64,000 nt of DNA, from positions 8,154,501-8,218,500 of the forward strand of contig JAYKKM010000437.1 of assembly GCA_035772405.1 (NCBI GenBank), read 5' to 3'. The position numbers were made by a program, and so were the translations under genes. Every line of letters starts with the position of its first letter. The first letter of the stretch is position 1. This DNA is from Chrysogorgia sp. JL179-B06. Its lineage: Eukaryota; Cnidaria; Anthozoa; Scleralcyonacea; Chrysogorgiidae. The notes beneath the pieces were generated by a model, which saw only the letters and a program-made list of their open reading frames with translations, was not told the origin of the DNA and did no database searches. Shown here piece after piece: positions 19,011 through 30,600 of this stretch.

Positions 19011-19327
19011 TTAAATAAAAGAAAAACGTTCGTTAAGACCAAGAGGATGTGTGGTGCCAAGTTTAAAAATGAGACGCTTCTCTTGCCGCTTGCGGTTATC
19101 GTTGCCACCGGAAATGGGAAGGATGGCACAGACTTTCATGTCTGAAACCAAATGGTTGGAGCTGTTGAAATGGCGGGCTACAGGTTTGTCACCATCATTG
19201 ATCCTCACGGAACGAAGATGTTCAGCAAACCTGTCTGAAAGGCGTCGCCCAGTTTCACCGATGTAGATTTTAGGGCATTTATCGCAAGAAATGCAATAAA
19301 TTATGTTGGTGGACGTGCATGAAAAAA
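19011..19327 (-). pseudogene. PLE2 GIY-YIG endonuclease region
   Basis: Minus-strand frame with a Cys cluster (YCISCDKC), the YIGETGRRLSDR core and PVARHF, ending FKLGTTHPLGLNERF. This is the typical PLE C-terminal GIY-YIG nuclease. A frame change at a T6 run near 19,325 separates it from the reverse-transcriptase frame. A copy of its last part lies in the right arm on the plus strand. Confidence 0.75.
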
Positions 19328-19978
19328 CATGACGGATTGTGTGGTCGAATTTGGGGGCAGTAATAACTGTAGTGGGATTGAGAAAAGCGCATGTGTTACA
19401 GCGGGAACGGCCGCAAGAAAATGTTCCCGCTGGTGCCGAGGTATTTTGTTTAAGGGCACTATATGTACTAAGGAGTCACGAATGTTTTTATTACGGCGAA
19501 AAGATACCAAAGGGTTGTCGGTGAAAATGGCTGACGTCTCAGCATCATTTTGTAAAATGTGAAAATTCCGATTAATAATATTTTTAACTTTAAAATTGAA
19601 AGGATGAAATGTTAGAACTAAAGGAATTTTATTGTTTGAAACTCGTTCCAAAGATGGTTCAAGGGCGTCTAAACGGGGGACAAGAAAAGCTTTCTGAAAT
19701 GCGAGGTCTAAAAGGTTGGTAGGATAACCACGTTGGACAAAAAAAGATCTCATTTCTATTGATTTGGTTTGAAAATCTTGGTCGTCGCTATATAAGCGGC
19801 GAAGACGCAAGAATTGAGAGTAAGGGATGGATTGCTTAGTGTGGTTGGGATGAGAGGATGAAAATAGAAGATAACTATGGAAGTCAGTAGGCTTGTACGA
19901 GACCGACGTTTTCAGCGAATCACCATTAATCGAAATTAAAATATCAAGGAACGACACAGAGGTCTCGCTGATTTCCCA
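19301..19978 (-). pseudogene. PLE2 reverse-transcriptase C-terminal part
   Basis: Minus-strand frame containing VSFLDILISINGDSLKTSVS, YKPTDFHSYL, SSSHPNHTKQSIPYSQFLRL and RRLYSDD, the well-conserved thumb and connector region of Penelope-like reverse transcriptases. The catalytic palm is absent because the copy is truncated at 19,978, where it joins the inverted arm. The frame runs upstream into the arm but those codons are not part of the original gene. Confidence 0.8.
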
Positions 19979-20474
19979 CATCTTCGTTCCGTGAGGATCA
20001 ATGATGGTGACAAACCTGTAGCCCGCCATTTCAACAGCTCCAACCATTTGGTTTTAGACATGAAAGTCTGTGCCATCCTTCCTATTTCCGGTGGCAACGA
20101 TGCGTCTCATTTTTAAACTTGGCACCACACATCCTCTTGGTCTTAACGAACGTTTTTCTTTTATTTAACTTCCTAAAAGTTTTTTTTATTATTTTAGTTT
20201 GCTTGGACTTTTTATCATCAGCTTATGCACTTTCATTGCTTTTCAAGTTTTTGTTTCTATTATTATCGCCTAATCCCCTTGAATATTGGACCTGTCATTT
20301 TTCCCACCCCCTCAGTCTGCTTATTGATCGACTTTAAAAATAGCAAATGATTTAACTTTTCCCATCTCATTAATTATTAGTTAGTTTATTTCCCGTGCAT
20401 TTGATTGGCCACTTTCTACCTGTGACACCCTTTTGGCATTATATAAGCCCTATTTATTTTATTTCATCTCGTCT

Positions 20475-20509
20475 TACTCTGATGAAGGGCTCCGCTCGAA
20501 ACGTCAGTA
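20475..20509 (+). ncRNA. hammerhead motif, PLE2 right arm
   Basis: Identical core to the left-arm motif, on the opposite strand: CTGATGA 20479-20485, GAAA 20498-20501, cleavage triplet GTC 20503-20505, stem I TACT/AGTA. Same loopless helix III. Confidence 0.6.
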
Positions 20510-20552
20510 TCTCGTCACTAAATTCTTGGCAGTTTACCACCTTTTCACTTTG

Positions 20553-20640
<88 letters not shown>
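20553..20640. repeat. (TA)n tract
   Basis: Right boundary of PLE2; one AAT interruption near 20,585. Confidence 0.95.
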
Positions 20641-20644
<4 letters not shown>

Positions 20645-20830
20645 AAAAACTCATTAATAATGCATGAAGAAAACACAAAGGAAAATCACCATCGTGTCGT
20701 ATCTTTATATGTGATAAAGATTCATCCTAATTTACATAAACTTTAGCTTTGATTTTCTCGGCTTAGACAACGTTATTTTTCAAAATTACTACGCCAACGA
20801 ACTTACCAAATGCTGGTCGTTTTTTAAGCC

Positions 20831-20927
20831 GTTTAAAACACTCGCAGCAGTGTTTTATCAGATATAAAACACTCGGCTGCGCCTCGTTTTTTATATCTGA
20901 TAAAACACTGCTGCTCGTGTTTTAAAC
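20831..20927. repeat. 97-bp imperfect palindrome (foldback element)
   Basis: Arms begin GTTTAAAACACTCG and its complement and include AGCAGTGTTTTATCAGATAT on one side. They fold into a hairpin of about 45 bp with a short GC-rich centre (GGCTGCGCC). No coding capacity. Likely a short foldback or MITE-type repeat. Confidence 0.75.
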
Positions 20928-20996
20928 ATTACATAGAGTATGAATATAGAGAATGGTTATTTCCAACGATGAACTCCCAATAGGATATCCAAAAGG

Positions 20997-21021
20997 ATAA
21001 TAATAATAATAATAATAATAA
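20997..21021. repeat. (TAA)n microsatellite
   Basis: About eight TAA units, located close to the 3' side of the minus-strand LINE fragment, as often found at LINE tails. Confidence 0.85.
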
Positions 21022-21179
21022 GTTAGAGCATTACACAGTGTCTCAATGCTTTACAATAAAATAGCGAATACCTCATTAAGCGAAATAATAAAAACTATTC
21101 TATAAGTCAAATAAAAACTATATTCTATATGCAACATATTATAATACATTAAAATATTGAGTAAAAAGATAAGTTTTTA

Positions 21180-21680
21180 TAGAAGTCTTAAAGTTAGATA
21201 GAGTGTCAGAGGTTCTTATATATATAAACTGGTAGAGAGTTCCAAAGTTTGGCAGCAGCAACTGAGAATGATCTGTCACCATAGGTCTTTGTGCTGGAGG
21301 TCGGCACTACCAGAAAGTTTTGAGTTGCAGATCTAAGAGAACGTCCAGGCTTATAATTAGCCGTTAGAAGTTCTGTGATGTATTTCTGTGCCTGGTTATG
21401 GAGAGCCTTTATATGTAAGTAATAAGATCTTAAAGTCAATCCTGGCGCGTATAGGCAGCCAATGAAGGCGTTTTAGTACAGGAGTTATGTGATCGTGCTT
21501 CGTAGTATACCTGTGACGAATCTTGCGGCAGCGTTTTGAACGTGCTGGAGCTTGTTAATTTCTACATCAGGTAGCCCATAGAGAACACTATTACAGGAGT
21601 CCTACTTAGATGTAATGAATGCGTGGACTAATCGTTCACTGTTATCCTGATTAATATACAATGGTCGATATTTTTTCGCA
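21180..21680 (-). mobile_element. L2/CR1-like LINE, C-terminal reverse-transcriptase fragment
   Basis: Minus strand shows LKRLHWLPIRARIDFKILLL, TYKALHNQAQKYITELL, then LRSATQNFLVVP and SFSVAAAKLWNSLP, the standard post-catalytic region of L2/CR1-like LINE proteins. The frame breaks around 21,440-21,510. The same region is seen intact in the element at 60,794-63,487. Confidence 0.75.
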
Positions 21681-21689
21681 TCGATCAAT

Positions 21690-22660
21690 TTTATATTTCG
21701 CCTTCATCATCGTTTTTCATCATTTTTCTTCATCATTTTTCATCATCGTTGTAAGTCGGCTAAAGAACACACATATAAAAATTTAAGCCAATTTGGTGAA
21801 TTATTTCCTACATTTCTAAACACGGTGATTTGTTACCCACATGCATAGAAAGTATTGTGTTTGTGCTATATAAATAGCTTGCGTATATATATTTAAAAGT
21901 ATGAGCTCCCGTGCGGGTGGACCGGTGCGGGTGGGATCTCTGGAGAGACTCTGCTCAAGGTAACCCTTATACCGTAACCTCTCGTTGAGGGGGGTAGGGG
22001 GAGCAGAGAAGGGGGTTCATTTTTTCTCACTGACTATTTTTACTTTGTTAAACTGTATTTACATTGATTATTTTCAATTCAACAGAAAATAAACTGCTTT
22101 TTCTTCCACGCTTTTTCTTCGATTATTTCCAATTTACCTGTTATTGCTTATTAACTCTTTCCTGACAGGCTGAAAAACATCCAAAATTGAACCACCTCTT
22201 TGTTCTATTGATATCTCTTGAAATAACTATAACTGTTCCGAAAGCTTTACATTTTCTGAAAGTCCAATAAACCGGCTTTTACTTGTGCTTTTAAATTTCC
22301 CGAACAAAACACATTATGTTAATATAAATTAGCATTAATTATCATAAATCAGGTTGAAAACATTTCATTTTTCAGTCTAGAAAAGGTCATCTTGCACAAA
22401 ACTCAAAATGCCACCAATCGCAGAGTTGTTTATGAAATCAAATCAAGCTTGGCGTGTGAGTGGATCTCATGTTGCTGGCGCTTGTCAAATTTCAATTTTT
22501 ATTCTTGCGTTACCGTGTGCCGTGTTTTTGGATTGACGACTTTGTGGGTCTTCTACGACCCATTTTGACTGTGCCGGTCAGGAAAGAGTTAAGATGCTTA
22601 CGTCTTTTACCGATATTCCTAATAGCAAAGAAAGCTGACCTGCATATTTTATTTATATAT
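21690..22660. other. no gene seen
   Basis: AT-rich with a GC-rich patch (21,905-22,010) containing GTGCGGGTGG-type repeats and a G run. No convincing coding sequence. Confidence 0.4.
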
Positions 22661-22669
22661 ATGGTTCGT

Positions 22670-22830
22670 CATCAATCAATCAATCAATCAACTTTATTAC
22701 GCTAAGTATTGGATCATGATGGTTGGAGGACCGAGATGAAATGTAAACAATCTCAGTTTTGTCAGAATTGCATGTAAGACCATTGGAAGCACACCAAATA
22801 AGGATGTCTCTTACCAATTTCACGATTCAT
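22670..22830 (-). mobile_element. LINE reverse-transcriptase fragment with (ATTG)n-type tail
   Basis: Minus strand encodes WCASNGLTCNSDKTEIVYIS, the conserved region just after the catalytic YADD of L2/CR1-like reverse transcriptases. It ends at ATCAATCAATCAATCAATCA (22,670-22,691), which is a common LINE 3' tail repeat. Highly truncated. Confidence 0.55.
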
Positions 22831-22917
22831 CACGATCGGACAAATCCGACGATTGGACGGATTTTTCCCTGTACCTAACTCACAAGGAGTGTGGCCCTAT
22901 TCACATCACCAAATTGA

Positions 22918-22942
22918 CGATTCGTCACGACTTGACGAATCG
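22918..22942. repeat. 10-bp perfect inverted repeat
   Basis: CGATTCGTCA and TGACGAATCG with a 5-base centre. Several related CGATT/GACGA words surround it (22,825-22,955). Confidence 0.6.
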
Positions 22943-23391
22943 GACGATTCGACGGACTTTCTGACTGCCGCCTCAACAATTTTTTCTTCACCAGACATAC
23001 CACTATTATCCTCTCCTATACTATGTAGTGGTACATATCCCAAAATGTTCACCTCCTAACGCATATACCCACGAATTTCACAAGTAAAGGGCCAAAGGTG
23101 TACTTACTTGTTGTACTATCACTTGTTGTTCTGTTTCTGCGCTTGGGCTGGGTTTGGTTATTAATCTTGGCGGGGTGTAGAAATGGAAATTGCGGCCCTC
23201 CTGAGCTACAGTTGTTGTGTATTATTAACAGTGATTATTTATTATTATTATTTGTAAATATACTTTTAAATTCTGGGTCCGCAGTAATTGCCTATGAGGC
23301 TGTTGCTGTTGTTGTTGTTGTTTTATTACTGTATAGTGTAATCTATGTTAGGTTTGTTTTTTGGTGGTTTTTTTTGCACAATACGTGAAGC

Positions 23392-23433
23392 TAATAAAAT
23401 AAAATAAAATAAAATAAAGTAAAATAAAATAAA
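23392..23433. repeat. (AAAAT)n microsatellite, array unit 1
   Basis: Eight near-perfect units; shorter versions at 33,822-33,846, 43,185-43,207 and 52,370-52,391 in units 2-4, so length varies between units. Confidence 0.85.
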
Positions 23434-23889
23434 GGTTATTAGACTTCCACAGCTCAAGAGATATTTCCATTTTCGGACAGCATTCTCATCGTTTTAATAC
23501 CAACTTCGCATATTCTTCGCATACGTACTGTATCATCATGCTCCAGAGGAATACTATATAGTCATAAATCCACTGACAATATTACGCTACCGTAAGCTTA
23601 AGGTGATTCATGGCTTTTGTACTTACCACGGATCATTATAGTGCTTACCGTTTCACAACGAGCAATATTAACCATATATTTTTCAAGATTTCCTACAAAG
23701 AAATATGTTAATATAGGCAAAGAAAGTTACACGGCGAAGGAGCGTATCGGAGTCACTTCTGCCCCAGTTTACATACGATAAATTACGGTACACAACACAT
23801 CGGATTACTTCCAACTGTGTGTCAGCAAGCGCGCTCTTTGTAACGTCATTGTTTACTTACTTATTACCTAGTATACGCTCGGTGATACA

Positions 23890-23991
23890 GTTAAACGCCG
23901 AACTTCACATGTGCCGAACTCAATGCAAATGAGAGTAGTCTTTTGTTTAATCGCATTTGCATTCGGTTCATGTGAAGTTTTGCGTTTAACC
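23890..23991. mobile_element. foldback MITE with TTAA ends, unit 1
   Basis: Ends (G)TTAAACGCCGAACTTCACATG and its complement, separated by a short centre containing TGCAAATG. TTAA at both ends suits a TTAA-targeting (piggyBac-type) origin. No coding capacity. Confidence 0.55.
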
Positions 23992-24003
23992 CCGACCTAA
24001 TAT

Positions 24004-24085
24004 ATAGGATTTATAGTGAAGGAAAATTTCGAGTGTTAGAATATATACATTTTTTAAGACCAAACCGAGACCAATTGCAAAAATG
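24004..24085 (+). repeat. SINE-unit fragment, unit 1
   Basis: GGATTTATAGTGAAGGAAAA and downstream sequence match the non-tRNA part of the 276-bp tandem unit at 15,656. Truncated before the tRNA-like part. Confidence 0.7.
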
Positions 24086-24173
24086 CAACATCAAGGTGCC
24101 TATTTTGTGTAGAAAATGTTTTTCACTGAAAAAATGGCACAGAGCAAAGGCCCCAACGTGCAGTACAATGCCT

Positions 24174-26092
24174 ATCTTTAACTTTAAAACCCACCATTTG
24201 TAAAACCAGTACTTTCCAAGCTTCGTATTTTAACAGAATTGTTAAACCCTGGAACTTTATTTGCAAGTTAGCCCCATTACATACTTTCCATAGTGCTGCT
24301 TCTTTAAAGGGTTTTCTTTGTAACTTATATTTTTCTTTACTTAAAGGTGCAGTCCAGTCCGTTCTGCGCATGTGTGATATTTCAAACGTTGGGGACCCCA
24401 TATGTCAACAGACTTTAACGGAATAGATTTGCGATAGTTTGAAAGCGAGTATTCGTCAAAGGTGGCGAAGGCGCGAGTGGTACTTTGATATATTATCAAC
24501 ATTTAGGAACAGAACAGCTTCTTATAACACGCTTTTTAGGCTGAAAAGCTCAAGCCTGTGAAAAAAATCCACAATACTTCCTGTTCAATGTTTATATAAT
24601 GCAATGTAAACAAACGATGTAAACGGAAATCATTACTAACATCTACTTTTGACGTCGATATGACTTGTACATGGTCATTATACCGTAACTGCTCCTGTCA
24701 CTGATAGTTTTCTAATGTACCAACTGCTTGGATTCTACGGAGCATCGTTGTATGTGTGCAGCTTCAACCTCGTTCTTCTGAATTCCACTCAGTTTTATTC
24801 ATTTTGTTCTTTCAGTGGAGTTCGGAAGAATGGGGTTTGGGCTGCGTGTGTGTTGGTGCATCGTGAATTCCAAGCAGTTGATCTATGACTTATATATGTA
24901 TTTTTAATTTCAACGGGAAGGCGGCTCGCATGGGTCCTCGAGTCCCGTTCGCGCTCTTTCCGTTTGGGTATTTTTTGTATTTACATTAATATCTAATAAA
25001 ATCGACTAAATAAATATAAACGGACTGGACGGCACCTTTAATAATACTTTTGATATAGACATATCCTGCACATGGTGTCATTGTGTGGTGACGTGACGTG
25101 GAACTGTTTGGACGTAAACTGAAGTGCTCCGCGAATTATTTCGTATTTCATTTTTTCCTGCACGATTTTGAACGGGATACTTCTCAAAGTGGTCGGTAAA
25201 GTGTTCTTCTATTGGAATCTGAGAAACTCCAAGTATCCTTTTCGCCATCTAAATAATATTTAGTGAAATACCGGATTGTCTATACCAAGATTTTTAACGT
25301 TTGTTTTTCAAGCTCGCGCAAAAACGGTTGGTCTTCACACGCAAGCAAACGAAGCACGCTATAGTATGCTGACGACAGTGCGCGTGCTTCAATTTGATCT
25401 GTGCGCGTGCGTGCAGTAATTTAATATAACTTGGAATAAAATTCATCGAACTGTACTCGCTGTAGACACACGCGCCATGATTTTGCTCCGAACAATCCAC
25501 GTTATCCTTTTTGTTTGGTTGATTCTTCGCGGTATTCGTCATACTGAGAAGAACCTAGTGGCCTTGTTACGTACCGCAACGGATCAACTTTGACCACCTT
25601 ATTTTTCATTACCACAGGAAATTAGAAGCATTGATATTTTAAGTAGTTTTAAGTCAGCACTTAAGACTTTTCTTTTTTAAAATTAATAGTTTTTTATTCA
25701 TATAGTGGTAATATATATATAGTATAGGCTTTATCTTATAATGAAACATTACTGTAATTAGTTTAATATGCAGGTGGATCATTAATGTTCAAATCCATTG
25801 TTCTTATGCATAGTAACATTAAGAATATATTGTTGTAAGAGCATTGAGACTATTGTATAATGCTCCTAATACGTCTTTATTATTATTATTATTATTAAAC
25901 TTTTATGTATATATGTATTATTGCCCCTTTCATGTATTTTTATGATGTATGTTTTCCTACCGTAGGGCTGCGCCTCGCATGGGACTGTGTCCCGTTCGCG
26001 CAAACCCTGTTGGGCTCGTCTTTTATTTTTTCTTGTATCTATGTATTTTTATTAGTATGTCACATAGACGTGTCCAATAAAGCTGTTAAACT
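24174..26092 (+). mobile_element. unit-1-specific insertion containing MITE and LINE 3' end
   Basis: Units 3 and 4 run directly from CAGTACAATGACT into ATCAGCTGATAAAC; unit 1 has about 1.9 kb between these points. It holds a TTAA-flanked MITE (24,341-25,041) and, at 25,609-25,680, a plus-strand LINE protein end (SIDILSSFKSALKTFLF and stop) followed by a 3' region with (ATT)n near 25,880. The part after 25,900 has CTGCGCCTCGCATGGG-type sequence and AATAAA near 26,075, like a processed 3' end. The rest of the LINE is missing. Confidence 0.6.
24341..25041. mobile_element. 701-bp TTAA-flanked MITE
   Basis: Outer TTAA (24341-24344 and 25038-25041) flank terminal inverted repeats AGGTGC-A/C-GTCCAGTCCG of about 17-20 bp. 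The interior is non-coding. TTAA duplications are the hallmark of piggyBac-type transposition; family assignment is inferred from that alone. Confidence 0.65.
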
Positions 26093-26261
26093 ATCAGCTG
26101 ATAAACAATTGACGTTATTTTCATCTAGAGCGCGCGCCGTGACGACAACAATTTATCTAATTATGACGTAATAATTTAATAGTATTGTATCCTAGCAACG
26201 AATCAATTCGTGAAATTTTCATTTCACACAAGTTTACTCGCTGTGCGCTCTTGTGTATAAA

Positions 26262-26459
26262 ATGTTTTTCACTGAAAAAATTCTCAAAACTTTGCTTTTG
26301 GGATTTCTCCTGTCCTCTGCAGCAAACGATTATATACGTACGTCGGAAACTTCCGATATCGCTGTCGTGTCTACAGTAGCAAGAAGAAGTGGTGTTTTGG
26401 GTGATATAATGGCGAAGGATCCGAGGTGCAAAGCAGTGTGTCTCAGAAAAGTTCAGTGA
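26262..26459 (+). CDS. small ORF with signal-peptide-like start, array unit 1
   Basis: The 65-residue frame begins MFFTEKILKTLLLGFLLSSA, which fits a cleavable signal peptide with a cut near residue 21-23. A short Ser/Thr/Ala-rich body and two Cys (C-x3-C near the end) follow. The upstream 160 bp contains two TGACGT-type sites and CCTAGCAACG, reminiscent of CRE and X-box elements. Counterparts sit in the other three units. Differences between copies are mostly amino-acid-changing, arguing against strong constraint. It could be a first exon, a small secreted peptide, or chance. Function unknown. Confidence 0.3.
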   Translation: MFFTEKILKTLLLGFLLSSAANDYIRTSETSDIAVVSTVARRSGVLGDIMAKDPRCKAVCLRKVQ

Positions 26460-26467
26460 CTGAATGT

Positions 26468-26540
26468 AAAATAACTGAGATTTAGACTATAGTCAAAACA
26501 TTCAGAATGTTTTGACTATAGTCGGAATCTCAGTTATTTT
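26468..26540. repeat. 73-bp near-perfect palindrome, unit 1
   Basis: AAAATAACTGAGATT...GACTATAGTCAAAACATTC and its complement, with almost no loop. Present in all units just after the small ORF, so inserted before array formation. A short foldback element. Confidence 0.8.
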
Positions 26541-27037
26541 AGTCAACGAGACATTGCAGTGTTTTCTGAACGTGCTGAAAAAATTCAACCTTTGGTTGTT
26601 CTTCAAAATATATCAGAATCAGAGGCTCATGGTGGAAAAGATTTTAATCTAACTGTGAAGTCGAAGAATGGCAAGTTCGTATTAAAGATGGCAAGTTCGT
26701 AAGTTGAAAATTGGAAGGATGGCAAGTTCGTCAGTGGAAAACGATTTTTTCTTTTTTATCGTATGGTATTGAGTTCCAAATGAGATGTGAGAACTACTGG
26801 AGAACTTTTTACAGATGTTTTCCTGCAAACGAGTAAATAGTTAAGGTTACAGAAAATGAGTTGATATTCATATGTAACCATCGATAACGGACAACCTTTT
26901 TTTTTCAGAGTACATAGATAAATTATTTATGTCGAAAATTACTAAAAACTGCAGTTATTCTCCTTTTTAAAATAGGCGAAACATCAGCGACTCCGAATAG
27001 TCCATTCAGTTTTCTCAAAGAAAGAATTGCCATCACA

Positions 27038-27226
27038 AGGGGACAAACATCAAGGAAATTTCTTAACATTAAGCTGAAAGTATTTGAAATGTAAATTGAT
27101 GCCAAGTAAAGTTCGTCAAATTTTATCCGTCTATCGTATGCCCATGCTTGAATAGTTTTCATTGAAACGAAGAAAGCTGAATCTGTTTGTAAAACGCATT
27201 TTCAGAAAAAAAATTTTTCGCTACCT
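27038..27226. repeat. 189-bp segment inverted in unit 1 relative to unit 2
   Basis: In unit 2 the same sequence runs 35570-35758 in the opposite direction between the same flanks (GCCATCAC before, GCGAGTG after); unit 4 agrees with unit 2. Unit 1 therefore carries a clean small inversion. Confidence 0.85.
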
Positions 27227-27477
27227 GCGAGTGAAAAGTAGCTAAGCGAGGTTGATATGTTATCCGATAAAATCCTAACAGGCCGTTCGAAACGATTAAA
27301 AAACAAACTCATTTCTCCATGGTTTACATATTTTAACCATTTCATATAAGTTGTTTCAAATGATCATGAGATGTTTTATTGTGGCGAACTACACTTTTTG
27401 AGCTGATAAGTATATGTTATGAGCCGGAGGTCAGTCAGTCAAACTGGACTGGAATCACGACGAAATCTAGCTAGAGG

Positions 27478-27671
27478 TGTCATAGTATTGTATTTAATAT
27501 ATGTATTAATTATTCTTTCTTGACTCCCCCCTGAAAACTTCCATATATAGACATGGGATAGGCTGGCACGGAATCATGTATATTTCACTGATCATGTATA
27601 TTTCACTTCGCCTGTTGCAGCTAGAATAAAGAGAAAAACAACTACAATAGTGTTTGTTATTTTACCTATAT
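27478..27671 (+). repeat. 5' LTR, copy A (3'-truncated)
   Basis: Starts TGTCATAG; lacks its last bases because of the deletion into gag. Like the 5' LTR of copy B it lacks the roughly 20-bp TACAGGTATAGTTTGAACCC block present in all 3' LTRs. Confidence 0.85.
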
Positions 27672-30600
27672 ATCTAGTGTTTGGTGTCAAATCCGACAAA
27701 GTACGAAAGGATTCGATAGCGCTGGGGAACACTTTAACCTTCAGGCAAGTATATGATCTTGCTAAAGTGGAAGAGAGTACCAAAGCCCAAATGGAAATTA
27801 TTTCCAATGGTGAAGGGAAACCGATCTTCATACACTTCAGCAGCGCACAAGAGAACCCGAATCGTCATATTCAAACCAAAGTTTTCAAGGAAAACAAGGT
27901 TCCAAGCAAATAAATTTTGCTAATGACCAGAATCAAAGAGGACCTCCAAGGGGAAACCCTCATCGTTTCAAATTCAAGTCGAAGGGGTGTTTTAGATGTG
28001 GGAACAGCCATGATTAGACAAGGAACTACCCTACCAAGAATTCCAAATGTAATAATTGTGGCAAGATTGGTCATTATGCAAGAGTGTGTATCAACCAGCG
28101 CAGAAAATTCAGAAAATTCATTCAATAGTAAACAGCGCAGATGACCAAGGCCAAGATATCTACCTAGAGGATGAAGATCATACCGAAGGGCTCTACAATG
28201 TTTTCAACCATGAGGAAGAAGGAGCAAGCGATATCGAGCCCATCAATGTTTTCCTGTGGACCGTCACCTCAACAGAGAACAGTGCATCTCATGAGAATTT
28301 ATTGTATGGCCTCGACACTCATCCGGACAAGATATATATATATATATATGCCACTGTAAAGATCAATCAACTTTATGATATCAAATTGAAAGTAGATACA
28401 GGAGCAGATGCCTGTGTAATTACCGCAACAGATCTTCAGCATTTCCCTTTTCCAATCAACATTGTATCATGCAACAACATCTTGAGAGGCTATGGAGATT
28501 CCGAAATAGAGAATATTGGTGCAGCTACATTAAAAGTCTCCTTCAACGGGAAGTCCATCAACGTAAAGTTTAATATAGTGGAAGCACCTGGAAGTCCATC
28601 TATGTTGGGGTGTCGACAGTGCCCGGAACTTGGAGTGATCACAGCAAATCTTGATGAATTCAGTACCTCCCCTTTGAGCAAGACCTCGTCAATAAACATT
28701 TCCACCACTGAAGCTTCTGCACAACAAGGCCAGCACTGAAACCCACCATCTTGGAGGAATACCAAGACTGCTTTGACAAATTAGGCCGTTTTCCTGTAGA
28801 CAAATACCACATATAACTGGTCGACAATTCGGTCCCAGTTATTCACCCTCCACGTACCGTTCCTGTACATATACTGCCCTGTATAAAGCGGAACTCGACA
28901 GGATGATTTCAGATGACGTCATCACCGAAGTGAAAGAACCAACCGACTGGGTGAATTCAATTGTGTGCAACATCAAGGAAACTTCTCAAGGAGAAAGAAA
29001 GTAAGACTCTGTCTTGACCCTAAAGATTTGAACAAGAACATACGACGAGAACACTATTACACCAGAAATATTGATGAGCTCCTTCCTGCACTGCTTCATG
29101 GCAAGAAATTGTTCTCGGTCGTAGACACAAAGAAAGGATATTGGCATGTAGAATTAGACGACGAATCCAGCTTTCTATGTACATTTAATATTTTAATACC
29201 CCCTTCGGGAGGTATAGATTTAAGAGGTTACCATTTGGAGTAATTCTCTCCCTAGATATCTTCCAGCGCAAACTTGATGAAGTCTACAGGGGCATTCCCA
29301 ATGTAATGGGAATAGCCGATGACATCGTCGTATGTGGTTCGACTGAACAAGAACACGACTACGCCTTCGTTGAGATGCTCAAAGCCACCTGTGCACACAA
29401 GGTCAGCCTAAACTCGGATAAGCTACAGTTCAAGCAGAAGCAAGTTAAATTCGTTGGCCACACCTTGACAGAAAAGGGGATCCAGCCAGTGCAAAGATAA
29501 ACTCGAAGCAATCCGTAATATGAAGACCCCATCGAATGTCAAAGAGCTACAAACCCTCCTTGGAATGGTGACATACTTCAACCGATATTCCTCCAAAGTG
29601 GCCAGTTTGACGGCACCGTTGAGAGAGCTGACAAAGCAGCATGTTCATTTCAGATAGGAACTCTACCATCAACAGGCATTGGAAAGAATTAAGGAGGAAC
29701 TTTGCTCTGTTAAAATCCTTTCCTACTGTGATCCTCGCCCAACCACACCAACGATTTTACAGTGTGATGCAAGCCAAACAGGGATGGGAGCCTGGCTCAG
29801 GCAGGTAGACTCCGAAGGCAATGAGAATGTTGTTGCTATGGCCTCTCGGTCTCTCACCGACACTGAATCAAGATATTCAAATATCGAGTGTGAATGTCTA
29901 AGTGTCATGTATGGAATGGAGAAGTTTGAATACTACCTGTTGGGAAGACAGGTGATAGTTGAAACCGACCAGTCCCCTTTGGAACAAATATTCAAGAAAA
30001 ACCTTGCTGAAGCTCCATCTCGACTCCAGCGGATGTTACTCAGACGCCTACGATTCAACGCCCAAGTCGAGTACAAGCCAGGGAAATCCATTCCAGCAGC
30101 TGATGCCCTGTCACGTGTGTTTCATGAAGAAGATTGACAGCGTCGAAAGTAAAGAAGATAATGACCTTTCACCAGAATGCAGCATCAACTTTATATCCAG
30201 CCCTGTTGACTTGACAGCAGTAATGTTTGCTACTTCCCAAGACAGCACCATGAATCTACTGAAAGACACCATTTTTAACAGGTGGCCTCCTTTCAGAAAG
30301 CTGCAAGAGCTGTGGGAGTTTTGGGAACTTTAGATGCGACCTTGTACTGGAAGATGGCCTTGTCCTGAAAGGCAACAAGATTATCATTCCAAAATCAATG
30401 AGAAATCAAGTTCTACAAGCAATCCATATGGGACACCAGGGCGAAACCAAATGTATCCTTCTTGCCAAAGAATCTGTGTTCTGGCCAGGAATTTCCAATG
30501 ATATCAGACAGATGGTGAAAGATTGTGAGCTGTGCAACCACCACCATCCTGCCCAGCCAAAATTACCCGGGAAAAGCTCGGAACTGATATGTTTGAGTTC

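Larger units (their letters stand above)
18620..20558 (-). mobile_element. Penelope-like element 2 (PLE2) with inverted duplicate of its 3' end
   Basis: Arms at 18620-19221 and 19979-20558 are inverted copies (about 600 and 580 bp, very similar; the right arm lacks about 19 bp near 20,101). The spacer 19222-19978 holds the truncated reverse-transcriptase end on the minus strand. Each arm contains the GIY-YIG end, 3' untranslated region and a hammerhead motif, and the outer ends abut (TA)n. A 5'-truncated copy joined to an inverted partial copy is a known PLE insertion form. Confidence 0.8.

Noticed and set aside
19329..19562. Plus-strand frames opposite the PLE2 reverse transcriptase
   Set aside because: The minus-strand frame carries clear conserved PLE motifs; the plus-strand ones are shadows.
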